Position numbers and translations under genes: made by a program
Shown here: positions 7,156-14,114 of the stretch, piece by piece
Layout: every line of letters starts with the position of its first letter
Numbering within the stretch: position 1 is the first letter of the stretch
Origin: Acidimicrobiia bacterium
GTDB lineage: Bacteria > Actinomycetota > Acidimicrobiia > Spongiisociales > UBA5794
Direction: 5' to 3'
DNA: 64,000 nucleotides
Assembly: GCA_030065575.1 (NCBI GenBank)
Contig: JASJDZ010000008.1
Coordinates: 1-64,000 of the forward strand
The notes under the pieces: model-generated
What the model was told of the DNA's origin: nothing
The model's input: the letters and a program-made list of their open reading frames with translations, nothing else
Databases searched by the model: none

Positions 7156-8786
7156 CAGAAGTCCTCCAGCGAATCGGTCCGCAGCCGCTCGATGAGCAGG
7201 ATGGTGACGGCAGTTGCCGCCATCAAAATCGTGCTCAATGCCATCGCGCCTGTGAAGCTCTCCGCTCCGGGGCGGCTGAGCAATCGGAAGATGGCCGTCG
7301 GGAGTGTTGGATTGCTCGGCAGGGCCAGAAACGAGGTGGCCCCGAACTCGCCGAGCGAAACAGCGAATGCAAATCCGGCACCGATCAGGCCGGCGCGGGC
7401 AACGAGCGGCAAGTCGATCTCACGCCACACCCGATTGGGTGGGGCTCCCAACGTCGCCGCCGCCTCGCGAAGTCGGTGGCGCACCGACCTCATCACCGGG
7501 ACCGCAGTACGGACAACGAACGGGATGGCAACCATGGCGTGGGCGATCGGGATGATCCACAGCGAGGAGCGAAGGTCGACCGGTGAGTCGAGGGCGAGCA
7601 GGAAGCCAAACCCCAGGGTCACCGCCGATGTGCCGAGCGGGAGCATCAGCAGTGCGTCGAATGAACGGGACAGCCAACCGCGTCGATAGGCGATCACTGT
7701 TGCCGCGGCAAGGCCGATGGCCACTGCGAGCATTGTGGCAACCGCGGCGAATCGGGCAGAGTTCCAAATTGCGGTGGTGGCCGGAGCCGCCAGGCCCTCG
7801 ATTCTCGTTCCGAGGTCGCGGTACGCGCCGAGGGAATAGCCGTCTGTGCTGCGCAAGGAGCGCTCGATCAGAACCAGGATCGGTGTTCCCAGCAGCGCAA
7901 GCATCAAGACGATGTTCGCTGCAATACGCCATCGTTCCACTCGTGTTGTCGAGGTGAAGGGTCGAGCGTGGGCCTGATGGGTGAACTGCACTGCCCTGCG
8001 TTCCTGGTAACGCGAATATGCAAACAGGGTCAAGGAGATCCCGAGGATCTGCAGCAGGGCGAGGGCTGCAGCAACCTCGAAGTTGATCAGTCCGGTTGCC
8101 TGCCTCCAGATCTCGACCTCGATGGTGGCGTGCTCGAGACCACCAAGAATGAGGATGATCCCAAAGGACGTGAAGGTGAATAGGAACACCAGCGAGGCGG
8201 CCGATGCGATGGCGGGCCGGAGCATGGGCAGGGTGATCCGCCAGAAGGTCTGGACCTTGCCCGCCCCGAGCATCTGGGCCGCTTCGGCGAGCGAGGGATC
8301 GATTCGTTCCCAGTACGTGGATACGGTGCGCACGACGATGGAGTAGTTGAAGAAGACGTGGGCGATGAGGATTGCCCATACGGTCTGCCGCAAGTCGAGC
8401 CGCAGAGGCCCGTCCGGGCCCAGCAGTGCAAGGAAGGCCGAGCCGACCACGACTGTGGGCAGGACGAAGGGGATAACAATCGCAGCCCGTACCAGGCGTT
8501 TTCCGGGGAACTCGTAGCGGGCCATCACGCTGGCCGCCGGAAGCGCAATCAGAAGGGTGAGCAGAGTCGAGGCAAGGGCCTGCCACAGCGTGAACCAGGC
8601 GACGTTGAGCAGAGCGCTTCTTCCCAGCACGGTCGCTATCGGGTCGAGGTCGATTCGCCCATCGGCCCAGAAACCGGTGACAAGCACCGTCAGGAGCGGG
8701 TACACGAAGAAGTACCCGAGGAATGCAAGGGGGATCGCTACAAGGGCGATCCCTCCGATGCGATTCAGCGAAGGATGTCCGTCCAC
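7155..8786 (-). CDS. thiP: Two-domain ABC permease, probably thiamin permease ThiP
   Basis: This 543-aa membrane protein contains two fused binding-protein-dependent permease domains, each with about six membrane segments; EAA-like loops occur near LAEAAQMLGAGKVQTF and LREAAATLGAPPNRVW. That one-chain, two-domain layout is the one known for ThiP and iron permeases of the same class. It overlaps thiB by 22 bp and ends one base into thiQ, all under the TPP riboswitch, so thiamin or a thiamin phosphate is the likely cargo. The GTG at 8786 was chosen to fit the coupled operon; no strong ribosome site is seen. Confidence 0.86.
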   Translation of the reverse strand: MDGHPSLNRIGGIALVAIPLAFLGYFFVYPLLTVLVTGFWADGRIDLDPIATVLGRSALLNVAWFTLWQALASTLLTLLIALPAASVMARYEFPGKRLVRAAIVIPFVLPTVVVGSAFLALLGPDGPLRLDLRQTVWAILIAHVFFNYSIVVRTVSTYWERIDPSLAEAAQMLGAGKVQTFWRITLPMLRPAIASAASLVFLFTFTSFGIILILGGLEHATIEVEIWRQATGLINFEVAAALALLQILGISLTLFAYSRYQERRAVQFTHQAHARPFTSTTRVERWRIAANIVLMLALLGTPILVLIERSLRSTDGYSLGAYRDLGTRIEGLAAPATTAIWNSARFAAVATMLAVAIGLAAATVIAYRRGWLSRSFDALLMLPLGTSAVTLGFGFLLALDSPVDLRSSLWIIPIAHAMVAIPFVVRTAVPVMRSVRHRLREAAATLGAPPNRVWREIDLPLVARAGLIGAGFAFAVSLGEFGATSFLALPSNPTLPTAIFRLLSRPGAESFTGAMALSTILMAATAVTILLIERLRTDSLEDF

Positions 8787-9805
8787 TCGTTGATCCAGGT
8801 CTCTCGATTCAGTTCGATCTCGTCAACCGCTACCGCAGCAGGTGTCGCCGGGACAGGCGAGAAGGCGGTGAACACCTCGGGCAGGGCAGCCCGGGAGTTG
8901 GCGGGGTACACGAACATGTTCAGCGGGATGTCCTCTTGCACCGGCACTGAGAGCAGATGGTCGATGAGCATCCCCGCCGCTGCGGCATCAGGGGCGCCAG
9001 CAACGATGCCGGCGTACTCCACCTGGCGGAAGCATCCGTCGAGAAGCGAGGCTGTGGGAGCTTCTGCGGGTGGTGGATCTGTGAAGTAGACCCCAACCGC
9101 AGGGGAGGACGCATAGGAGACGACGATCGGGCGGTCGCCCTCGCCGCCACCGGCGCTGAACTCCGAGGTGTACGCCTCGGTCCAGCCCGAGGTAACGAGC
9201 ACGCCATTGGCCTTCAGATCCGCCCAGTAGTCACGCCAGGTGTAAGCCGCGCTCTCGGGGAAGGTGCTGATCGTTGCCAGAAGGAACGCCAGTCCGGGCG
9301 AGGAGCTTGCCGGATCCTGTACTACGAGCATGTCCCGGTAGATCGGATCGGTGAGGTCGGCCAGAGTCACCGGCGGCGGCACGGAGTCGAAGGCAGCGCG
9401 GTCGTAGTTGACGCAGACATCGCCGAAGTCGATCGGTGTCACCCGCGGATCGATGACCAACTCGTCGAACACCTCACTGAGCAATTCCGACTCGTACTCG
9501 AGGAAGATGCCCTCGTTGAGAGCCCGGGACAGGAAGGTGTTGTCGACGCCGTAGATGACGTCGGCAATCGGGTTGTCCTTGGTGAGGATGGCCTGGCTCA
9601 GCATGGATCCGGCATCTCCAGCGTTCAGCACGTTCACGGTGATTCCGGTCTCGGCGGTGAACTGCTCGAGGATCCCTTCCGAGAGTGCAAAGGAGTCGTG
9701 GGTCATCAGCGTCAATTCATCGACAGCCGGTTCGTTGCTGTCCGAGCAAGCACTTGCCGCCACGGCGAGCACCATTAGCGCAACTAGAGCGCGAGGGATC
9801 TTCAC
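8765..9805 (-). CDS. thiB: Thiamin ABC transporter substrate-binding lipoprotein ThiB
   Basis: This 346-aa protein starts with a lipoprotein signal (MKIPRALVALMVLAVAASAC, cleavage before Cys20) and should be anchored outside the membrane, delivering ligand to ThiPQ. The mature part begins with ELTLMTHDSFALSEG and has the extracellular-solute-binding fold seen in ThiB proteins. The GTG start at 9805 overlaps the thiN stop by 4 bp (GTGA) and is preceded by AGGAACCAGGA. Longer in-frame extension to 9955 lies inside thiN and is a shadow. Riboswitch control supports thiamin as ligand. Confidence 0.88.
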   Translation of the reverse strand: MKIPRALVALMVLAVAASACSDSNEPAVDELTLMTHDSFALSEGILEQFTAETGITVNVLNAGDAGSMLSQAILTKDNPIADVIYGVDNTFLSRALNEGIFLEYESELLSEVFDELVIDPRVTPIDFGDVCVNYDRAAFDSVPPPVTLADLTDPIYRDMLVVQDPASSSPGLAFLLATISTFPESAAYTWRDYWADLKANGVLVTSGWTEAYTSEFSAGGGEGDRPIVVSYASSPAVGVYFTDPPPAEAPTASLLDGCFRQVEYAGIVAGAPDAAAAGMLIDHLLSVPVQEDIPLNMFVYPANSRAALPEVFTAFSPVPATPAAVAVDEIELNRETWINEWTDILR

Positions 9806-10455
9806 TCCTGGTTCCTTTCGTGAACGGTCAATACCTGCCCACCCATCACAGACACCCGGGCAACATCGGTGACGATCTCGTTGCTGATACCGCGTGTGGA
9901 GCCCGGTTCCAGTGGCCGTCCGGTCAATTGCCAGCGCAGCCCCTCCGATTCGCATTTGGCCGGCCTGCCGACGGCGAGCACCGACAGGAGGGGGCCATCC
10001 GCTCGGCGGTAGGCATTTGATCCGCCTTCACGTATCGCGGTGATAGTGGCCCGCGAGGTTCTCCAGTCGAGGTCGATAGACCGCTCCTTGAGTAGCAGCA
10101 GCGCATTGGCGAGTGTGTGCGCCATGCGGCCGCCGGTACCGCCGATGATCGTTGCTCGTTCATATCCGGCCGCAGCGGCCGCATCGATGGCGAGCTCGAG
10201 ATCCGTAGCGTCTTTGGCCACGGGATGACGCTCGATGGTTATGCCCCGGTTCTCGGCCCGCTGCAGCGCGTCGGTACTCACAGAGTCCATGTCGCCCACG
10301 ACAAGATCCGGTTCTAGGCCGACACGGAATGCTTCGTCGAGCCCCGAGTCGGCGGCGATCACGAACGCAGGATCATCGAGCTGTTCGAGGACGACGGGTT
10401 TGACCGGATTACCGCCGGCAATGATCAGTGCCCTTTGGGGCTTTGTAGCGTCCAC
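9802..10455 (-). CDS. thiN: Thiamine pyrophosphokinase
   Basis: This 217-aa enzyme transfers pyrophosphate from ATP to thiamin, producing TPP in the cytoplasm. Typical TPK features are AADSGLDEAF, the PDLVVGDMDSV motif, HPVAKDATDLELA and GGTGGRMAHTLAN; the C-terminal thiamin-binding beta domain follows. GTG at 10455 is 5 nt after GGAGGA (10466-10461), a ribosome site that is itself the conserved 3' end of the TPP aptamer. It is the first gene of the operon with thiBPQ, linking import to activation, so the end product TPP represses its own supply. Confidence 0.92.
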   Translation of the reverse strand: MDATKPQRALIIAGGNPVKPVVLEQLDDPAFVIAADSGLDEAFRVGLEPDLVVGDMDSVSTDALQRAENRGITIERHPVAKDATDLELAIDAAAAAGYERATIIGGTGGRMAHTLANALLLLKERSIDLDWRTSRATITAIREGGSNAYRRADGPLLSVLAVGRPAKCESEGLRWQLTGRPLEPGSTRGISNEIVTDVARVSVMGGQVLTVHERNQE

Positions 10456-10460
10456 GCGCT

Positions 10461-10570
10461 TCCTCCGCTGGCATGACCCAGTTCAGGTTCCGCGGGTCGG
10501 TGACGTTCCGAGCACTGCTCGACCGGTCGCCCTCTCAGTTCGGCGTTCCCGAACTCCCCGGGGTGGGAAT
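10461..10570 (-). promoter_or_regulatory. TPP riboswitch (THI element) with the ribosome site inside the aptamer
   Basis: On the minus strand this leader contains all conserved blocks of the TPP aptamer in order: GGGGAGTTCGG, CCGAACTGAGAGGG (with the CTGAGA core), a variable P3a-like hairpin region, then GGAACCTGAACTGGGT, CATGCCAGCGGAGGAA. The last block normally reads TAATGCCAGCGGAGG; one base differs. GGAGGA (10466-10461) is both the aptamer 3' end and the Shine-Dalgarno for thiN (GTG at 10455). TPP binding should therefore hide the ribosome site directly, a translational off-switch for thiN-thiBPQ. Confidence 0.95.
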
Positions 10571-10576
10571 GCGGTC

Positions 10577-10582
10577 AGGATA
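10577..10582 (-). promoter_or_regulatory. Candidate -10 box for the thiamin operon
   Basis: TATCCT on the minus strand lies 6-7 nt before the riboswitch 5' end (about 10570), the right place for a -10 box. No convincing -35 is seen at standard spacing. Confidence 0.4.
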
Positions 10583-10624
10583 CCAGGCCGGAGAGGCCGT
10601 GTCGGTGATGACAAAAGAATGGGG

Positions 10625-10674
10625 TTGACAAGATGGTGTCTTCGTGACATCATCATGACATCAAGACAGTGTCA
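10625..10674 (+). promoter_or_regulatory. Promoter with TGACA half-site array, likely operator of the RHH operon
   Basis: A -35 TTGACA (10625-10630) is followed after 17 bp by CATCAT (10648-10653), a fair -10. The region carries TGACA at 10626, 10645 and 10656, with TGACATCA repeated at 10645 and 10656 (11 bp apart, one helical turn), and inverted TGTC at 10637 and the palindrome GACAGTGTC at 10665-10673. The downstream operon encodes a ribbon-helix-helix protein, a class that binds such short repeats cooperatively, so autoregulation is a reasonable inference. Confidence 0.5.
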
Positions 10675-10702
10675 GCCAAGAGACATGGCGGAAGGAGCCA
10701 AG

Positions 10703-10846
10703 ATGCTGTGGGCAAACAATCCTGAGATGTTGCGGGAAAGGCACAACGAGCGGGTACGGCAGGCAGAGAAGAGTTTCACCCTCAGGCGGCCACGGCTGAA
10801 GCTGGTTGCAATGGAGGCTGAGGGCGAGGCCGCTAGCGTCGCCTGA
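10703..10846 (+). CDS. 47-aa basic small protein, first gene of the RHH-DUF4097 operon
   Basis: This short gene starts at an ATG preceded by GGAAGGAG with ideal spacing, directly after the TGACA-rich promoter. The product begins MLWANNPEMLRERHNERV and is rich in Arg, Glu and Lys, with a predicted amphipathic helix in residues 5-25, a basic RRPRLKL stretch and no membrane segment. I recognise no domain. It ends 44 bp before the ATG of the RHH gene and is probably co-transcribed with it. Short helical proteins of this type exist in actinobacteria, but function is unknown. Confidence 0.6.
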   Translation: MLWANNPEMLRERHNERVRQAEKSFTLRRPRLKLVAMEAEGEAASVA

Positions 10847-10890
10847 GAGATCGCTGTTTGAAGAGGACGACTCTTGAAAGAGAACGAGAG

Positions 10891-11334
10891 ATGAACACGG
10901 AAGCTATTGCGGCCAAGATCGAAGACCAGTTGGTGGCGACGGGCCGGCTGGCGGCCAACGACCCCGCAACCGAGCAGGTAGTTGATGCGCTGGTAACCGC
11001 CATTGGCCCCGCCATCCGCCAGGGAGTGCTCGAGCTTGTCGAGCAGGCTGCCGCCGAGGTCGGCGCACAGCTCACTACCGGCCATGTGGATGTTGTGATG
11101 AGCGAGGGCGAGCCGGCGCTGGTAGTGCGCAGCGACGAGGCAGAGCCCTCCTTCAACACCGACGAGCTGGTCGCCCGGATGACTGTCCGGCTCCCGGAGC
11201 AGTTGAAGGCAGCGCTCGAAGAAGCCGCCGATGACGCGGGCGACTCGGTGAACAGCTTTGTACTGAAGACCCTGTCGACCGGCACGAGCCGAAGCCGAAA
11301 GGGCCGCAGGATCAGAGAGACTTTTGAGACATGA
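10891..11334 (+). CDS. Ribbon-helix-helix (HicB/Arc-like) DNA-binding protein
   Basis: This 147-aa protein has a long N-terminal helical region and a C-terminal ribbon-helix-helix domain at about residues 95-128 (ARMTVRLPEQLKAAL followed by DSVNSFVLKTLS), then a basic tail (RSRKGRRIRETFET). RHH proteins bind DNA as dimers and usually repress their own operon. ATG 10891 was chosen over TTG 10858, which lacks a ribosome site. The stop overlaps the DUF4097 start (ATGA), so the two are translationally coupled. No HicA-like toxin is visible, so this is not an ordinary hicAB pair; the partner seems to be the DUF4097 protein. Confidence 0.75.
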   Translation: MNTEAIAAKIEDQLVATGRLAANDPATEQVVDALVTAIGPAIRQGVLELVEQAAAEVGAQLTTGHVDVVMSEGEPALVVRSDEAEPSFNTDELVARMTVRLPEQLKAALEEAADDAGDSVNSFVLKTLSTGTSRSRKGRRIRETFET

Positions 11335-12092
11335 GCGATCGTAGAGAGACATTTGAGGTTGGTGGTTCCGTTCGGATCATCGCTTCCACCCGCAGCGGCG
11401 ACATTGCAGTGGTCGGCGGCCCGGAGGGAGCGGTACAGGTTGCCGTTGATGGGCCCGGCGCCTCCAATTACGAGATAGACCAACTAGGCGACGTGATCTC
11501 GGTGGAGCCCCGTCGCAAGGGACGGTTCGTTACATCCTCTGCCGATGTTGTGCTGACGATCCCCGAATCAGCGAGCCTCGAGCTCTCGTGCACGTCGGGA
11601 GATATCAACGTGCAGTGTGACGTCGACGAACTGCGGGCTTCTGTTGCCAGCGGCGATGTCCGTGCGGCCACGGTGCGTGGGATGTTCCGGGTGAACTCGG
11701 CATCAGGTGATATCAAGGCCAACTCGGTGACGGATACCGAGGTCAATACGGCCTCTGGGACGGTCCGGCTCGGGCGCGTCATCCGCAATATGCGCCTCAA
11801 CGCCGCCAGCGGCAACGTGTATGTGGACGAGATCGGGGAAAGCGCCATCTGCAAGGTGGCAAGCAGCGACGTCCGGGTAGGGGCGTTTACCGGTACAGAG
11901 ATCCGGCACAAGTCGATGTCGGGTGACCTTCATCTCGGCATACCGCCTCGCCGTACCATCGAACTGGACTTCTCGAGCGTGTCGGGGCGGCTGCGTAATC
12001 GTCTCCCCAAGGGCGACGGAAACCCGAGCGAGAAGCTGCTCACCATCTCGGTGACTGCTGTTTCCGGTGATCTGACCCTGAAGGGCGCATAG
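11331..12092 (+). CDS. DUF4097 beta-strand repeat protein
   Basis: This 253-aa protein has many short G-D/S-G repeats (SGDIAVV, SGDINVQ, SGDVRAA, SGDIKAN, SGTVRLG, SGNVYVD, SGDLHLG, SGDLTLK), the hallmark of DUF4097/DUF4098 right-handed beta-helix or solenoid proteins. There is no signal peptide or membrane segment, so it is probably cytoplasmic. It overlaps the RHH gene by 4 bp. Its N-terminus (RRETFEV) repeats a motif found at the C-terminus of the RHH protein (RIRETFE). Family function is unknown; pairing with a DNA-binding RHH protein suggests it senses or modulates that regulator, which is inference. Confidence 0.82.
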   Translation: MSDRRETFEVGGSVRIIASTRSGDIAVVGGPEGAVQVAVDGPGASNYEIDQLGDVISVEPRRKGRFVTSSADVVLTIPESASLELSCTSGDINVQCDVDELRASVASGDVRAATVRGMFRVNSASGDIKANSVTDTEVNTASGTVRLGRVIRNMRLNAASGNVYVDEIGESAICKVASSDVRVGAFTGTEIRHKSMSGDLHLGIPPRRTIELDFSSVSGRLRNRLPKGDGNPSEKLLTISVTAVSGDLTLKGA

Positions 12093-12127
12093 GACGGTCT
12101 TCGCACCACCGGCTAGCATTCGATCCC

Positions 12128-12835
12128 GTGACAACGAGGTTCTCCCACAGCGACAAAGAAGCTCGAGCTCGGGAACAGGCCAATTGGCCGACCGGGGGCG
12201 AAGATCGCCCGGTCATCATCGGCATCGCCGGTGGTTCCGGATCCGGCAAGACCACCATTGCCGAATCAGTAGTTACCGCAGTGGGCACGGACACGGTTTC
12301 GTTGATCCAACACGACGCCTACTACCGCGACCTGCCTCATCTCGACTTCGACGAGCGATCCAAGGTCAACTACGACCACCCGGATTCGCTAGAAACAGAG
12401 TTGCTGATCGAGCACATCCAGCAGCTGCGGGCAGGTCAAGAGGTGCGACGACCGGTCTATGACTTCACGGAGCATCGCAGGACGACGGAGACGGTGCCGG
12501 TCGTGCCTTACCCGGTTGTCATCATCGAAGGGATCCTCGTGCTCAGCGAGAGCGATTTGCGTGACGTCATGGACCTCCGCATCTACGTCGATGCCGATGC
12601 TGATCTCCGCCTGCTGCGTCGATTGCAGCGCGACATAATCGAACGAGATAGGACCCTCGACTCGGTGATTGCCCAGTATCAGCAGACAGTGCGGCCAATG
12701 CATCTCCAGTTCGTAGAGCCGTCCAAACGCTATGCCGACATCATCGTGCCCAGCGGCGGCTACAACCCGGGTGCGGTCGGCACGATCACGCTGATGATTC
12801 GTGACGTGCTGTCTGCCGCCCAGGAACGCTCCTAG
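12128..12835 (+). CDS. udk: Uridine kinase
   Basis: This 235-aa P-loop kinase phosphorylates uridine and cytidine to UMP and CMP for pyrimidine salvage. It has GGSGSGKT (35-42), QHDAYYRDL, the YDHPDS substrate motif, PVYDFTEHRR, VVIIEGILVL, and RRLQRDIIERDRTLDSVIAQY, all standard for Udk. The N-terminus is about 25 residues longer than the E. coli enzyme. GTG 12128 lacks a ribosome site but has TAGCAT 8 nt upstream (12114-12119), fitting a leaderless mRNA. The stop overlaps the convergent SGNH gene by 4 bp. Confidence 0.92.
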   Translation: MTTRFSHSDKEARAREQANWPTGGEDRPVIIGIAGGSGSGKTTIAESVVTAVGTDTVSLIQHDAYYRDLPHLDFDERSKVNYDHPDSLETELLIEHIQQLRAGQEVRRPVYDFTEHRRTTETVPVVPYPVVIIEGILVLSESDLRDVMDLRIYVDADADLRLLRRLQRDIIERDRTLDSVIAQYQQTVRPMHLQFVEPSKRYADIIVPSGGYNPGAVGTITLMIRDVLSAAQERS

Positions 12836-13587
12836 CCTCCGTCCCTGCGACTTGCCATCAACTCTTCGACTGCGGTCAGGGCTGCGCGAGTGTAGATACG
12901 GTGCCCGTAGGCGGATGCGTGGAACAGATCGCCGGCAAACACGTCGGTTGGATTCGTCCGGAATTCGTCGAAACCTGCTGCCCAGGTGTTGGTCTTGAGC
13001 ACGCCGGGATAGTCGGCAACTGCACGCCGGATCGCTCGGTCGAACGATCGGCTGCGAATACGCACGATAGATCGGGCCAACTCAGGGAGGCGCGGTATCG
13101 ATCCGAGGTCGCCGACCCCCGACACCGCAACATCGGGTACGTGCGAAGTGAGCCCGGCGAGTATCTGTCGGTATTCCCACTCAAACCGGCGGAGCGGAGT
13201 TGCCCGCAGCGCGTCGTTGGCTCCAACCGAGATGAAGGCGATATCGGGCTCAGCTGCGATCGCGGCGGGAACCTGATCGACGAGAACGTCGCGGGTCTTG
13301 GAGCCGCCGACGGCTACCGAGACGACCTGCACGTGATAGCGGTCCGACAGATGGCGGGCGAGGCTCAGGGGCCAGGCGGCGTCCACAGGCTCAACACCGG
13401 GAGCCGTCACGGAGCTGTCCCCGAGCACGGCGATGCGGAGGCGGGGGTAGTCGGGATCGCCGAACACGCCGGAGGGATCTTGGTTCTCGAACGAAGGCAG
13501 ATCCTTGCGATGCCCGGCGCGGTAGACCTGGACAACCAGGAATGCCAAGCCCAGCAGGGGAGTCCTGAGGAAGCCGAGCCGTGACAT
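12832..13587 (-). CDS. SGNH/GDSL-family hydrolase, membrane-associated N-terminus
   Basis: This 251-aa protein is a GDSL-type esterase/lipase. Block I reads LGDSSVTAPG (nucleophile Ser), a glycine follows in AVGGSKT, block III is VGANDA, and block V is DLFHASAYGH with the catalytic Asp and His. A hydrophobic stretch at residues 9-21 could be an uncleaved signal or anchor. ATG 13587 is preceded by GGAGG. Substrate is unknown; family members deacylate lipids, polysaccharides or peptides. It overlaps udk convergently and has no obvious operon partner. Confidence 0.82.
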   Translation of the reverse strand: MSRLGFLRTPLLGLAFLVVQVYRAGHRKDLPSFENQDPSGVFGDPDYPRLRIAVLGDSSVTAPGVEPVDAAWPLSLARHLSDRYHVQVVSVAVGGSKTRDVLVDQVPAAIAAEPDIAFISVGANDALRATPLRRFEWEYRQILAGLTSHVPDVAVSGVGDLGSIPRLPELARSIVRIRSRSFDRAIRRAVADYPGVLKTNTWAAGFDEFRTNPTDVFAGDLFHASAYGHRIYTRAALTAVEELMASRRDGG

Positions 13588-13649
13588 AACACCTCCGATG
13601 GCACAAATTCTATCGGCGACTGCGCCCGTGCTGTCCTTACAATGCGCAG

Positions 13650-14114
13650 ATGGATGAGCAGGAACGGATGGAAGAGCTGCAAGAGCTGTTCCACCGCATC
13701 GAGGACCTGATCCCGTTCAATCGCTACCTGGGGCTTCACGCAGAGTCGATCGATGGGGACGGTGCTGTTGTGTCGCTGGACATGCGTGATGAGCTGATCG
13801 GCAACTTCCAGGATGGGATCCTTCACGGCGGGGTCATCTCCGCAACTCTCGATGTGGTTGGGGGCATGGCTGCAATGGTGAAGGCGGTCCTTCGCGAGGG
13901 CTCGATCGAGGAATCGCTACAGCGGCTCCGGCCGGTCAGCACCCTCGATCTCCGCATCGACTACCTGCGCCCCGGGGCGGGCACCCGGTTCACTGCACGG
14001 GGCTTCACCCTCCGCGCCGGATCTCGAGTAGCAGTAACCCGCATGGAGCTGCACAACGAGAACGATGAGCTGATCGCGGTCGGGACCGGGACATACATCT
14101 ACAACTACGTCTGA
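13650..14114 (+). CDS. Hotdog-fold thioesterase (PaaI/YigI-like)
   Basis: This 154-aa protein is of hotdog thioesterase size and type; such enzymes hydrolyse acyl-CoA esters in the cytoplasm. The conserved GILHGGVISATLDVVGG region (about residues 56-72) is the hotdog helix with the HGG motif, and the PVSTLDLRIDYLRP strand follows. The ATG has no ribosome site but TACAAT lies 6 nt upstream (13638-13643), an excellent leaderless -10. It converges with and overlaps the GMC oxidoreductase by 10 bp. Specific substrate cannot be inferred. Confidence 0.8.
   Translation: MDEQERMEELQELFHRIEDLIPFNRYLGLHAESIDGDGAVVSLDMRDELIGNFQDGILHGGVISATLDVVGGMAAMVKAVLREGSIEESLQRLRPVSTLDLRIDYLRPGAGTRFTARGFTLRAGSRVAVTRMELHNENDELIAVGTGTYIYNYV

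Noticed and set aside
10858-11334. hicAB toxin-antitoxin pair
   Set aside because: The RHH protein is HicB/Arc-like, but no HicA-like dsRNA-binding toxin is present; the small and DUF4097 proteins do not match toxins.
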